DNA from: Natrialba sp. SSL1
GTDB taxonomy: Archaea; Halobacteriota; Halobacteria; Halobacteriales; Natrialbaceae
Direction: 5' to 3'
NCBI RefSeq assembly: GCF_001861355.1
Contig: NZ_MASN01000036.1
Span: 36,021-100,020 of the forward strand
DNA length: 64,000 bases
Numbering within the stretch: position 1 is the stretch's first letter; each line of letters starts with the position of its first letter. The notes under the pieces were generated by a model that was not told the DNA's origin, made no database searches, and was given only the letters and a program-made list of their open reading frames with translations. Shown piece by piece: positions 1 through 8,846 of this stretch. The translations under genes were made by a program, and so were the position numbers.

Positions 1-1
1 A

Positions 2-796
2 GAAGACGCGAAGCGCCGTCGCGACGAGTGGGAGGAAAGCGACGGCGAATCGGGTGCAGGCAGCGGAGGCGGTGACGAAGATGAGGGGGAGGGCGAGGAC
101 CGCAACTGGCTTGCCGAGTCCTCCATCCCCATCCGGGAGAACGAGCCCTGGTTCGACCGGTTCCGCTGGTTCCACACCAGCGACGGCTACCTCGTGATCG
201 GCGGCCGGGACGCAGACCAGAACGAGGAATTGGTGAAGAAGTATCTCGAACCCGGCGACAAGGTGCTTCACACTCAGGCACACGGCGGCCCGGTCACGGT
301 ACTGAAAGCGACCGACCCGAGCGAGGCCTCCTCCTCGGACATCGAACTGCCGGAGTCGAGCATCGAGGAGGCCGCCCAGTTTGCGGTCTCCTATTCGTCG
401 GTCTGGAAAGACGGCCGCTACGCCGGCGACGTCTATGCCGTCGACTCCGATCAGGTGACCAAGACCCCGGAGAGCGGCGAGTACCTGGAGAAAGGCGGCT
501 TCGCCGTCCGTGGCGACCGAACCTACTACCGCGATACGCCCGTCGGTGCCGCGGTCGGCATTCAGTGTGAGCCCTACACCCGGGTCATCGGCGGCCCGCC
601 AGCAGCCATCGAGGGCACCGCGGAGACGACGATCGAACTCGAGCCGGGTCGGTACGCGCAGGCCGACGCGGCCAAGCGACTCTACCGTCGCTTCCGCGAG
701 CGCTTCGAGGACGAGACGTTCGTGCGGAAGATTGCCAGCCCGGACCGCATCCAGCACTTCATGCCGCCGGGCGGGAGTCGGATTGCGGAAGAGTAG
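2..796 (+). CDS. rqcH: RqcH/NFACT ribosome quality-control protein, C-terminal part (5' end outside window)
   Basis: This is the C-terminal portion of an NFACT/RqcH (Rqc2, Tae2, FbpA-like) protein, which binds peptidyl-tRNA-obstructed large ribosomal subunits during rescue of stalled translation. The reading frame is open from base 2, so the N-terminal NFACT-N and coiled-coil parts lie upstream. Visible first is a low-complexity Gly/Glu/Asp linker, then the NFACT-R domain starting at the WFDRFRWF segment, with the family signature GYLVIGGRDADQNE, and ending in a basic segment near the MPPGG motif. Pelota, another stalled-ribosome factor, is encoded 1.3 kb downstream on the same strand. Family assignment rests on the GYLVIGGRDA signature. 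No terminator with a T-run is seen; a short palindrome (AGACCGGTCT, 803-812) follows the stop. Confidence 0.9.
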   Translation, partial: EDAKRRRDEWEESDGESGAGSGGGDEDEGEGEDRNWLAESSIPIRENEPWFDRFRWFHTSDGYLVIGGRDADQNEELVKKYLEPGDKVLHTQAHGGPVTVLKATDPSEASSSDIELPESSIEEAAQFAVSYSSVWKDGRYAGDVYAVDSDQVTKTPESGEYLEKGGFAVRGDRTYYRDTPVGAAVGIQCEPYTRVIGGPPAAIEGTAETTIELEPGRYAQADAAKRLYRRFRERFEDETFVRKIASPDRIQHFMPPGGSRIAEE

Positions 797-1097
797 ACCA
801 GTAGACCGGTCTGGCCGCCGTTCGAGACATAGAGGCACAAGACGGCCCTGAACTGTCTTGGATGCTGGTTTTGATGAGGTTGTTGCGTCGCTGCCAGTTA
901 GTTTCGGTGTGACTACGACCTGTAGGCGGCTGGCCAGTGATCTGTTCGACCAGTCGTAGTGGAGTGCCTGCGTGTAGTGGCGGCCTCCCATCCTCCTCTT
1001 GCCTCCTGTTTCTCCGCCTGTGTCGGTAGCCGTGATCGAAATCCGTTACCACAATATCCAATAGTTATTAGTGTAAGCGTCGCATGACTGTCATTCT
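797..1097. other. Intergenic gap between rqcH and the amidase gene
   Basis: No gene is supported here. The stretch is less GC-rich than the neighbouring genes and holds a minus-strand open frame (759-1061) rich in Arg, Gln and Thr that is not acidic and overlaps the rqcH end, so I do not call it. An AT-rich patch at about 1054-1072 lies roughly 27-45 bp before the amidase start and could be its promoter. Confidence 0.5.
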
Positions 1098-2057
1098 ATG
1101 TGCCTTGATTGCACTGCACACGATACAGACCGAGAACAGCACTCGAGTACCGACGACCGAGAGACGACCGGCCATAGCAACTGGAAACGACGGTCGTTCC
1201 TCCAGGCGACCGGCGTTGCCGCCGGAACCGGGACGATACTCGGAACGCAGGTAGACCGCGCGGCAGCGTCACACACCGAATGCGACGCCGCGGACCGCTG
1301 GGTCGAAGCGGCGAATCATAGTTCGCGCGACTTCGGCATTGACTGGATCGTCATCCACGTCACGGCGGGTGCCTATCAGGGCGCACTCAACACGCTCACC
1401 AGTTCGGACTCGGGCGTCAGTTCTCACTACCTTGTGAAGAACTACGACTGGACAGACGGGCCGTCAGCGGGTCACGTCGATCAACTGGTCCACCACGACC
1501 GCGCTGCCTGGCACGCCCGCTACATCGCCAACCACCGTTCGATCGGCATCGAACACGAGTGGTTCGACGACAACGGCATCTCCGACGCCTGCTACGAGTC
1601 CTCGGCCGAACTCGTCCGTTGTATTGCGGACATGCACAACATTCCACTCGAGTTCTACACGAGCAATACCTGCATCCAGAACGAGTCGGGCGGGATTATT
1701 GGGCATACACACGTGCCGGATGGCGACTGTAGCAGTTTCCACCACGGTGGTCGAACCTGTCCGTATCCGGACTGGGATATGGACCACTTCGAGAGTCTGG
1801 TGAAAGAGGAGGATGGCGGCGGTGGCGGTGGCGGTGACCAGTTCCAGGACGGCGACCAGGTCGTCACGACGACGGATCTGAACGGGCGCGAGCAGCCGTG
1901 TCTCAACGACGATGTCGTGCTGACCTTACCCGAGGGAACCCAGGGGGAGGTCATGAACGGCCCCGAGGAGTGTGACGGCATCACCTGGTGGGGGCTGCAC
2001 GTCCCGGCGTACAACGAGTGGGTCTGGTGCTCGGAGAACTATCTGGCTCACGCCTGA
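1098..2057 (+). CDS. Tat-exported N-acetylmuramoyl-L-alanine amidase-like protein with C-terminal SH3-like domain
   Basis: The 319-residue product looks like a secreted amidase-2/PGRP-type zinc amidase, a family that cuts the amide bond between muramic acid and peptide. A twin-arginine signal (KRRSFLQATG, residues 30-39) with a short hydrophobic stretch implies folded export. The amidase domain spans about 75-232. His87 (in VIH), His203 (GHTHVP) and Cys221 (RTCPYPD) match the usual His/His/Cys zinc triad. A Gly linker (240-246) leads to a small SH3-like C-terminal domain (about 249-319), typical of wall-binding modules. Haloarchaea have no murein, so the substrate is unknown: bacterial walls, a phage-like role, or another amide are possible. 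It interrupts the rqcH-pelA pair, which suggests insertion by transfer. Confidence 0.82.
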   Translation: MCLDCTAHDTDREQHSSTDDRETTGHSNWKRRSFLQATGVAAGTGTILGTQVDRAAASHTECDAADRWVEAANHSSRDFGIDWIVIHVTAGAYQGALNTLTSSDSGVSSHYLVKNYDWTDGPSAGHVDQLVHHDRAAWHARYIANHRSIGIEHEWFDDNGISDACYESSAELVRCIADMHNIPLEFYTSNTCIQNESGGIIGHTHVPDGDCSSFHHGGRTCPYPDWDMDHFESLVKEEDGGGGGGGDQFQDGDQVVTTTDLNGREQPCLNDDVVLTLPEGTQGEVMNGPEECDGITWWGLHVPAYNEWVWCSENYLAHA

Positions 2058-2135
2058 GCCCACAGTGCCCTCCAGTTGCCAATCGCCGATTCCTGAATAA
2101 CAGCACCTTTTACCGACCCTCCCGGACTGACAGGT

Positions 2136-3203
2136 ATGCAAATCAAAGACCGGGAACCGCTCGACGGCGGGTGCGAGCGGGTTACCGTCGTCCCCGAGAG
2201 CGTCGACGACCTCTGGCACCTCCAGTACGTGCTAGAGCCCGGCGATCGCGTCGCTGGCGATACGACCCGGCGCATCCAGCGTAACGACGACCAGATGCGC
2301 GACACCGGCGGCGAGCGCGAGCACATGTGGGTCGCCATCGCCGTCGAAGATATCGAGTTCCACAAGTTCGCCAACCGATTGCGCGTCGGCGGCGAGATCG
2401 TCGCCTGCTCGCGCGAGGACCAACTCGGCTTCCATCACACGCTGAACGTCGAGGAACGCGAAGAGCTCTCGATCGAGAAGCGCTTCAAACCCGACCAGGA
2501 GGCCCGTCTCGAAGAAGCCGAGGAGGCCACCGAGAACCCGGACGTCGCCATCGCCACCGTCGAGGAAGGACAGGCCCACGTCCACACGGTCGCCCAGTAC
2601 GGCACCGAGGAGCGAGCGACGATCACCGGCCCCACCGGCAAGGGCGAGTACGCCCGCGAGCGCTCGGAACTGTTCGCCGAACTCGGCGACGTGCTCAAAC
2701 GACAGGACGCGGACGCGATCATCCTCGCCGGGCCGGGCTTTACGAAACAGGACGCCAGAAAGTACCTCGACGACAACGAGCCCGCGGTCGCCGAGAAAAT
2801 TACGATGGTCGACACGGCGAGCGTCGGCGACCGGGGCGTCCACGAGGTCCTGAAGCGCGGTGCCGTCGCAGACGTCCAGCAGGAGACGCGCATCGAGAGC
2901 GAGGCCGAGTACATCGACGAACTCACCGAGCGCATCGCCCAGGGCGCGAAAGCAGCCTACGGCCCCGAAGCAGTCCAGCAGGCCGCCGAGTTCGGTGCGA
3001 TTGAACGGCTGCTGATCCTCGACGACCGCCTCCGCAAGGAACGCGGCCCCGATGGTGAGTGGGCCATCGACGTCGACCAGGTCGTCCGCACGGCCGAACA
3101 GAAAGGCGGCGAAGTGACGGTCTTCTCGAGTGAGTTCCCGCCAGGCCAACAGCTGTCGAACCTCGGCGGCATTGCGGCACTGTTGCGGTACCGACTCGAG
3201 TAG
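2136..3203 (+). CDS. pelA: mRNA surveillance protein Pelota (Dom34 homologue)
   Basis: The 355-residue product is archaeal Pelota, which with aABCE1 and the EF1A-type GTPase releases stalled ribosomes (no-go and non-stop rescue). The three-domain layout is visible: an Sm-like N-terminal domain (about 1-130), starting [12 protein letters not shown] and including the [26 protein letters not shown] segment, a central eRF1-like domain (about 135-260) with the [10 protein letters not shown] motif, and a C-terminal L7Ae/eRF1_3-like domain (about 262-355) with the [11 protein letters not shown] motif. Length is normal. It follows the amidase gene by 78 bp and shares strand and function with rqcH upstream. 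The start fits the family N-terminus. Confidence 0.96.
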   Translation: MQIKDREPLDGGCERVTVVPESVDDLWHLQYVLEPGDRVAGDTTRRIQRNDDQMRDTGGEREHMWVAIAVEDIEFHKFANRLRVGGEIVACSREDQLGFHHTLNVEEREELSIEKRFKPDQEARLEEAEEATENPDVAIATVEEGQAHVHTVAQYGTEERATITGPTGKGEYARERSELFAELGDVLKRQDADAIILAGPGFTKQDARKYLDDNEPAVAEKITMVDTASVGDRGVHEVLKRGAVADVQQETRIESEAEYIDELTERIAQGAKAAYGPEAVQQAAEFGAIERLLILDDRLRKERGPDGEWAIDVDQVVRTAEQKGGEVTVFSSEFPPGQQLSNLGGIAALLRYRLE

Positions 3204-3233
3204 GACCAACTCTAACTCTCACCGTCTCACCCG

Positions 3234-3587
3234 ATGGCTCTCAGTTCGACGCTCTGGCTTGCCGCCGTGCTCACCTACGGCGTCGGCGATCTCGTGACGA
3301 CCGCGGTCGGCCTCAGACACGCCCAGATCGAGGAAGGGATGCCGTTCGCACGGCAGCTACTCGGTGAGCCGCCGTCGGCGTGGGGGGTCGTCCGCTTCGG
3401 GCTATTCAAGATCGCGCTGTTCGCGGTATTCTATCTCGGCGCAGTGGCGATGACTCGCACAGCGCCGGGTACTCGAGTCGACCTGCTCGTGCCGGTGGCG
3501 ATCACGGTGGTCGGCGCGGCTGCGGTGGTGAACAATGTGCGGGTGATTCGGCAGGTTCGTGGTCGCCGTCGTCGTCGCCGCCGCTGA
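3234..3587 (+). CDS. Small membrane protein, three predicted helices, Arg-rich tail
   Basis: I do not recognise a named family beyond small haloarchaeal membrane proteins. The 117-residue product has hydrophobic segments at about 7-27, 56-74 and 84-102 and ends in a run of arginines (110-117), which would sit in the cytoplasm. It begins 30 bp after pelA on the same strand and may be co-transcribed. The gene is convergent with the TrmB-type regulator that ends at 3613. An enzymatic role is not suggested by any motif. Confidence 0.7.
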   Translation: MALSSTLWLAAVLTYGVGDLVTTAVGLRHAQIEEGMPFARQLLGEPPSAWGVVRFGLFKIALFAVFYLGAVAMTRTAPGTRVDLLVPVAITVVGAAAVVNNVRVIRQVRGRRRRRRR

Positions 3588-3612
3588 GGCACATTCTGGT
3601 GTTCCCGGCGCG

Positions 3613-4362
3613 TCAGCGGATCTCCTCGCTCGCCTCGATCAGTTGAATCAACACCGACGCGAACAGCGAGCCCGAACTCCAGATCGCGGTTTCGCCGCCG
3701 CTGTCGTCGACGACGCTCAGCAACAGTGCGTCGTCGTCGACGATGAGGATGCGTCCCGATCGCTCGTCGTCCTCGCGGTGTGTCGGCGGGAGTTCCGCGG
3801 TGACTCCCTCGAGCGAGCCGAGTCTGTCTCGGACGCCCTCGTCGCGGCTGACGACGGTGACGGCCACGTTCTCGGCAGCGCGGCTCTCGAGTGCCTCGCC
3901 CAGCGCGGGGGTGACGAGGTCGGGGAGCCGGGTACCGAACAGGATGCGTTCCTCGGCGTTCGAGACCAGATCGACGACGCGGTCGTCGACGCGTTCGCGG
4001 CCGCGAATCGTCCAGATGTCCTCCTGGGTTTCCTCCTCGACGGAGTCGCGTTTGACCTGCTCGACGTAGTCGAACGCCCGTTCCTGTTCGCGTTCGAAGC
4101 GGTTTCGAAGGGTTGTCTGGGCTTCCTCGATGCTGACCGGCCGGTAGCGGATCGGGCTCGCTTGCTGGACGGCGAGGAGACCACGTTCCTCCAGGCTCTC
4201 GGCGACGCTGTAGACCTGCGAGCGCGGGACATCAGTGGTTCGGGCGACATCCCGGGCCGTACCGGAGCCGAGTTGCTGGAGGGCGATGAAGACCTTGGCC
4301 TCGTAGCTGGTGAGGCCGAGGCGTTCGAAGGCGTCGATGGCGGCACTCTCGTCGCCGGTCAT
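3613..4362 (-). CDS. TrmB-family transcriptional regulator
   Basis: The 249-residue product has an N-terminal winged helix (about 8-75; LGLTSYEAKVFIALQQLG and TDVPRSQVYSVAESLEERGL segments) of the TrmB type, followed by a C-terminal effector/phospholipase-D-like fold (about 105-245), as in haloarchaeal TrmB proteins. Its start codon overlaps the stop of the upstream RND exporter gene by 4 bp, so the two form an operon and the regulator probably controls exporter expression, including its own. The ligand cannot be read from sequence. The start at 4362 gives the expected family N-terminus. Confidence 0.9.
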   Translation of the reverse strand: MTGDESAAIDAFERLGLTSYEAKVFIALQQLGSGTARDVARTTDVPRSQVYSVAESLEERGLLAVQQASPIRYRPVSIEEAQTTLRNRFEREQERAFDYVEQVKRDSVEEETQEDIWTIRGRERVDDRVVDLVSNAEERILFGTRLPDLVTPALGEALESRAAENVAVTVVSRDEGVRDRLGSLEGVTAELPPTHREDDERSGRILIVDDDALLLSVVDDSGGETAIWSSGSLFASVLIQLIEASEEIR

Positions 4363-7300
4363 CGGTCGTCACCTGCGGGCGGCGTTCGGTCGTCTGTTTC
4401 GGGTTCGGTTGTCGTCTCGCCGGTGTCTGTTTCGGTTTGCGTATCTCCACCTGCATCGACGGCTGCGGCCGAGTCCGCATCCCCGTCCCCGTCCCTATCC
4501 AGCGTCTGCCCACCATCACTCGCCGTCGGCGTCGGCTGCCGGGCCTGCTCGATGTCGAACGACACGTCCGGGCCGAAGTACCGCGTCCACAGCGCGAGCA
4601 GCGTCGGCAACACGACGACGCTCGCGAGGAACGCGTACGTGATCGTCAGTCCCGTGATGATCCCGAACTGGCGGAGGACGGGCAGGATGGCGAACGCGAG
4701 CGTCCCGAAGCCGCCGACGGTGGTCACCGCGCTGCCGAGCAGCGCGCCGCCGGTGCCGGTGACGGTGGTGTGCATCGCCGCCCAGACGTTGCCCTGGCGC
4801 TCGAGTTCGAGCGTATAGCGCGAGCTAATGTGGATGCTGTAGGCCACGCCGAGCCCGATCGTAAGGCTGGTGATCATCCCCGTCAGGACGTTGAAGGGCA
4901 TCCCGATGAGGTACATCGTGCCGAGAATCCAGCTGACGGCGAACGCGACCGGCAGCAGGGTGACGGCACCGAGACTCGCGCTGTTCCCGGTCAGCCAGTA
5001 GGCCACCGAGAGGAACGTGAAGACGGCCACCAGCGTGATCAGCAGGCTCTGTAGGACGGTATCGAGCAGGTCCTGTTCGACGAGGTAGTTGACGATCGGA
5101 TCGCCGGTCGCGATGGCGCTGACGGCGAGTTCGTCGTCGGTGTCAGCGTCGGCTTCAGCGCCGGAGCCGTCACCGACCTCCGTTTCGACCGTTCGTTCGT
5201 CACCAGCACCCTCGCTGTCGATGCCCGCTGCGATGGCGCGCATCTCGTCGGTCGCGTCGCCGAAGTCGGCGTCGCCCTGGATGGCGACGATCAGCCGGAC
5301 GGACTCGTACTCGCCGTCGTCGGTCTGGTGGATGACCTCGCTCGCGCCCGCGTCGTTCGCCTCGAAGAGTTCGTCGTACAGCTCCGGGATGTCTTCGTCG
5401 GGTACGCCGTCACCGGTCGTATCCGCCGCAGTGTAGGTCTCGTTGAACGACTCGTTCTGTGCCGCGGTGTCTTCCATCACCGAGAGTGGGCCCTCAACGT
5501 CCGCCTCGCCGGTCGCCAGCGTGTAGGTGACCGGACTCTCAGCGGCCGCCTCCTCGGCGGCGTCGAGACGTTCTAACGTCTCCGCATCGGTTACATCACC
5601 TTCCACGAGTATCTGGGCCTGCGTGTCCTCGCGCTGGAAGTTCTCGTTGACGAAATCGAGGTCGTCGGCCGCCTGGTACTCACCGGGGCTCATTCCGCCG
5701 GGCAGATTCTCGGTCCACGCCGGCGGACTCTCCGCGAGGAACTCCTCCTCGTCGAAGCTGGTGTCGACCTGGCTCGCGCCGTAGACGCCGCCGGCGGTCA
5801 ACAGCAGGACCGCGATCAGGACTACGAGCGGAATGCGCCGCGCGGCAGTCGAACCGATCGTGAGCACGCTACTGAAGCGTCCGCCACCCGTCCCGAAGGC
5901 GCGCCGGTGGCGGTCGTAGCCGCGGGACTCGAGTACCGAGTCCAACTCGACTTTGGCGGCCGGGATCAGGCCGCCGAAGACGATCAGCGCGGCGATGATC
6001 CCGACGGAGCTGACGACCCCGAACTCCTGAATGGGGGCGATCGGACTGACGAGGTTCGCGAGGAAGCCGATGGCGGTCGTCGCGGTCACCCAGACGAGCG
6101 CGACGCCGACGCCGGCGAGGGCGATGGACATCGAGCCGCGAACGGTGTCTGCCTCGCCCGTCTCCCGGTCGGTGTCGGCGGAGCGGACCGCCTCGCGTTG
6201 CTCGCGGTGGCGCATGAAGACGTGAATTGCGTAGTCGATCGAGAGCCCGATCAACAGCACCGGGACGGCGATCATCATCTGGTTGAACGCGATTCCGGCC
6301 CAGCCCATGAAGCCGAACGTCCAGAGCAAGACTGTGCCGATGCCGACGACGCCGAGCGCGATGTCGAGCGGGTCGCGGTAGGCGAGTATCAGCGCGGCGA
6401 CGACGAACGTCAGTGCGAGCGGCCCGACGATCGAGAGGCTGTCACCCATCGAGCGATCGATCTCGTCGGTGATGACGCCGACACCGAAGACGACGTACTC
6501 GTGCTCGTGCTCGCCCGCGAGGTCGCGCAGATCGAGCTGTGCGTCGATCACGGCGTCGTCGCCAGCGCCCATCTCCATCTCGCCTGCCGCCTCTTGGGAG
6601 AGTATCGTCATCCGCGCGTCCGCCTCAGCGGTGCCGGGTTCGTACTCCGACGGCATGAACGCGAGTGCTGCACCGTCGTTCTCGTCGTCGTCGGAGAGCG
6701 TGTCCGTGAGGATGTCTTCGAACTCGTCCTCGTCGAGCTCCTCGAGTGCTTCGATCTGTTCGTCGAGCGTTGGATCAGGTTCGCCCTCCTCGAGTTCGGC
6801 CTGGTCTTCTTCTAGCTGGTCACCATCCTCCTCGAGTTGCTCGTACTCGTCTTCGAGGACGCCCATCGTCGCACCGGTGTAGACGTCTTCGAGATTCTCA
6901 GATGCCTCCTGGTACTCGGGAACCTCCTCGGGGTTCTCAGCCTGCTGTTCGATCTGGAACAGCTGCGACTCGAGTAGCCGCGCCTGGTCGGCGAACTCCT
7001 CGTACTCGTCAGCTTGCTCGTCGTCGAGCTCGGCTGTCACCTCGTCCAGCAGGGTGTCGTACTCGCTCTCGAGTTCTGCTGCACCCTCCTGGTACTCTGG
7101 GTCGTCCTCGTCGTACGTGGCACTCAGTTGCTCGTACTCGCGCTGAATCTCGCGCGCGTCGTCGATGCCCGCTTCGAGCTGTGCGCTCGTCTCCTCGAGT
7201 TCACCTTCGCGCTGTTCGAGTTCCGCGCCGCGCTCTTCGAGGTCTGCGGCCTGTTCGGTGGTGATCGCCGTGATCGCGACGATGTTCTCGACACCGGTGA

Positions 7301-7697
7301 TCGGGTCACCGTCGCCGTCGTGGGCGAGCGTCGCGTTGATCGACTCGTTGTTACGGATTTCCTGCTGGAACTCGAGTGATGCGATGAGTGAGTCCTGAGA
7401 GAGGACGTTGTCAGCGGTTGCGTTGGTGTCTACGCCGTCATCACCGCCGCCACCGCCATCACCGCGGTGGATCAACTGCACGCTCGTCGTGTCTTCTTGA
7501 TCTTCCGCGACGAATCGCTCGTCGATGTCCTCGAGCGCCTCGGCTTCGGGCGAGTCGGTTTCGAACTGGTCGAGCGAGGAGTCGTCGTCGACCATGGGGA
7601 CGCCCGCGCCGACGAGGGCAGTCAGCACGAGAAGGACGACGAGAACGAGTCGCGAGTGGGTGGTCAAAAGGTCTGCGACTCGTTCCGGCGCGCTCAT
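4359..7697 (-). CDS. RND/MMPL-family exporter with long extracytoplasmic coiled coil
   Basis: The 1112-residue product is a large RND-superfamily (MMPL/HAE3-like) transporter with two repeated halves. A first helix (about 17-36) is followed by a very acidic extracytoplasmic region of about 360 residues, then a helix bundle beginning near LSIVGPLALTFVVAALILAY with the GLSIDYAIHVFMRHRE motif; the second half repeats this with GLGVAYSIHISSRYTLE. Residues about 147-305 form a predicted coiled-coil hairpin rich in Glu and Gln, an unusual insertion. The tail after the last helix is Thr/Asp/Glu-rich and disordered. It is the first gene of an operon with the TrmB regulator. Likely role: export of lipids, pigments or toxic compounds; the substrate is unknown. 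Confidence 0.9.
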   Translation of the reverse strand: MSAPERVADLLTTHSRLVLVVLLVLTALVGAGVPMVDDDSSLDQFETDSPEAEALEDIDERFVAEDQEDTTSVQLIHRGDGGGGGDDGVDTNATADNVLSQDSLIASLEFQQEIRNNESINATLAHDGDGDPITGVENIVAITAITTEQAADLEERGAELEQREGELEETSAQLEAGIDDAREIQREYEQLSATYDEDDPEYQEGAAELESEYDTLLDEVTAELDDEQADEYEEFADQARLLESQLFQIEQQAENPEEVPEYQEASENLEDVYTGATMGVLEDEYEQLEEDGDQLEEDQAELEEGEPDPTLDEQIEALEELDEDEFEDILTDTLSDDDENDGAALAFMPSEYEPGTAEADARMTILSQEAAGEMEMGAGDDAVIDAQLDLRDLAGEHEHEYVVFGVGVITDEIDRSMGDSLSIVGPLALTFVVAALILAYRDPLDIALGVVGIGTVLLWTFGFMGWAGIAFNQMMIAVPVLLIGLSIDYAIHVFMRHREQREAVRSADTDRETGEADTVRGSMSIALAGVGVALVWVTATTAIGFLANLVSPIAPIQEFGVVSSVGIIAALIVFGGLIPAAKVELDSVLESRGYDRHRRAFGTGGGRFSSVLTIGSTAARRIPLVVLIAVLLLTAGGVYGASQVDTSFDEEEFLAESPPAWTENLPGGMSPGEYQAADDLDFVNENFQREDTQAQILVEGDVTDAETLERLDAAEEAAAESPVTYTLATGEADVEGPLSVMEDTAAQNESFNETYTAADTTGDGVPDEDIPELYDELFEANDAGASEVIHQTDDGEYESVRLIVAIQGDADFGDATDEMRAIAAGIDSEGAGDERTVETEVGDGSGAEADADTDDELAVSAIATGDPIVNYLVEQDLLDTVLQSLLITLVAVFTFLSVAYWLTGNSASLGAVTLLPVAFAVSWILGTMYLIGMPFNVLTGMITSLTIGLGVAYSIHISSRYTLELERQGNVWAAMHTTVTGTGGALLGSAVTTVGGFGTLAFAILPVLRQFGIITGLTITYAFLASVVVLPTLLALWTRYFGPDVSFDIEQARQPTPTASDGGQTLDRDGDGDADSAAAVDAGGDTQTETDTGETTTEPETDDRTPPAGDDR

Positions 7698-7967
7698 TTG
7701 GCTGCCTCCGTGCGGAAGGGGATCGGTGTCATACGGTTCCCTCGGCCGGTCAGATGGGTGTTACGCGTGTCTGTGATCGTTCGTATGCGTGTCGCTGGTC
7801 GGTCCGTTGCGGTCGAGGGCGGTGATGTGTCGCTGGGGACCATGCTGTTGTTATGATCCTACAAACGGGCCGCTTATACGTGTTTGGAGAGTTACATATT
7901 CGTGACTGTCACGAAAGCAGGTGTATTGAACAAGCGCGAAAAGAACCACAGAACGTGTTCGGCTATC

Positions 7968-8702
7968 TCACTCGATTGAAATCGTTTTGAGGTCTTCGGC
8001 GAATCGAACGTCGCCGTCGTACTGCCGGCCGATCGACTCGAGCATCTCCTCGTGGCGGCCGTCGGTGTGGGGATAGAGGTGTGTCAGGTAGACGCGGCCG
8101 ATTTCCCGACCAGCGAGTTCACGCCCGAGCGTTTCTGGTGTCGGGTGGTTCGATACGTCGACGTCGTCGGGGAACGAGCAATCGTGAGCCAGGATGGCAG
8201 CGCCTTCGGCGAAGTTCGCCAGTCCGGCAAAGGCCTCGCTGTCGCCGCTGAAGACGAACCGATCGTCGAACCGATAGGCCAGACACGGCAGCGAGTGGCG
8301 CGTCTCGTAAGCCGAGACGTCGAAGCCTGCGACGGTGAACTCACCGGGGACGACCTCCCGAACCTGCAGGTCGATCTTTCCCTGCATATACTCGTGGACG
8401 TCGAGGAGGTCGTCGAGCAACCCCTTGGTTCCCTGCGGGCCGACGACCTCCAGATGCTCCTCGCCGGCGAGCCAGCGGGCTTTCATCAGCGGGAGGAGGT
8501 CGGCGACGTGGTCTAAGTGATGGTGGGTGAGCAACACCGTCGAGACGTTCTCGTAGCCGACGCCGGACTGCTGGAGGCGGTGGAGCACACCGGAGCCGCA
8601 GTCGATCAGTAGCTGTCGGCCGTCGTTCTGGACGAGAATGCCGGTCTGGAAGCGTTCACCGGTCGGCATCGCGCTCCCGGTTCCGAGGAACGTGACGTGC
8701 AT
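7968..8702 (-). CDS. MBL-fold metallohydrolase (RNase Z/arylsulfatase-like)
   Basis: The 244-residue protein is a metallo-beta-lactamase fold hydrolase related to RNase Z-like phosphodiesterases. Motif LTHHHLDHVAD supplies the HxHxDH zinc site, with FSGDSEAF (metal-bridging Asp), LAHDCSF and LTHLYPH further on. It starts MHVTFLGTGSAMPTGERFQTG, the standard N-terminus. It lacks the flexible arm expected for true tRNA 3'-processing RNase Z, so a different phosphodiester or thioester substrate is likely. The gene stands alone, divergent from the class V aminotransferase at 8847. Confidence 0.9.
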   Translation of the reverse strand: MHVTFLGTGSAMPTGERFQTGILVQNDGRQLLIDCGSGVLHRLQQSGVGYENVSTVLLTHHHLDHVADLLPLMKARWLAGEEHLEVVGPQGTKGLLDDLLDVHEYMQGKIDLQVREVVPGEFTVAGFDVSAYETRHSLPCLAYRFDDRFVFSGDSEAFAGLANFAEGAAILAHDCSFPDDVDVSNHPTPETLGRELAGREIGRVYLTHLYPHTDGRHEEMLESIGRQYDGDVRFAEDLKTISIE

Positions 8703-8846
8703 ACGCGAGTGTGTGACGGCCCGCCCGATAAGGGTAGTCCCTTTGAACCGGTAATCAGCGGTCGCGTGCGGTTCCGATCCGGTGGCCGGGAGTGCCGAAT
8801 ACCGACGACTTTAGTCAGCACCGCCGGTAGACGCGGGTAGATACCA

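Noticed and set aside
759..1061. Minus-strand frame in the rqcH-amidase gap, considered as a transposase remnant
   Set aside because: No recognisable transposase motif, and it overlaps the rqcH 3' end.
2232..3209. Long minus-strand frame opposite pelA
   Set aside because: It is the antisense shadow of a clearly identified gene in GC-rich DNA; composition lacks the acidic bias and no motif is present.
3559..4818. Long plus-strand frame opposite the TrmB gene and exporter end
   Set aside because: Antisense shadow; the opposite strand has recognised domains and operon overlap.
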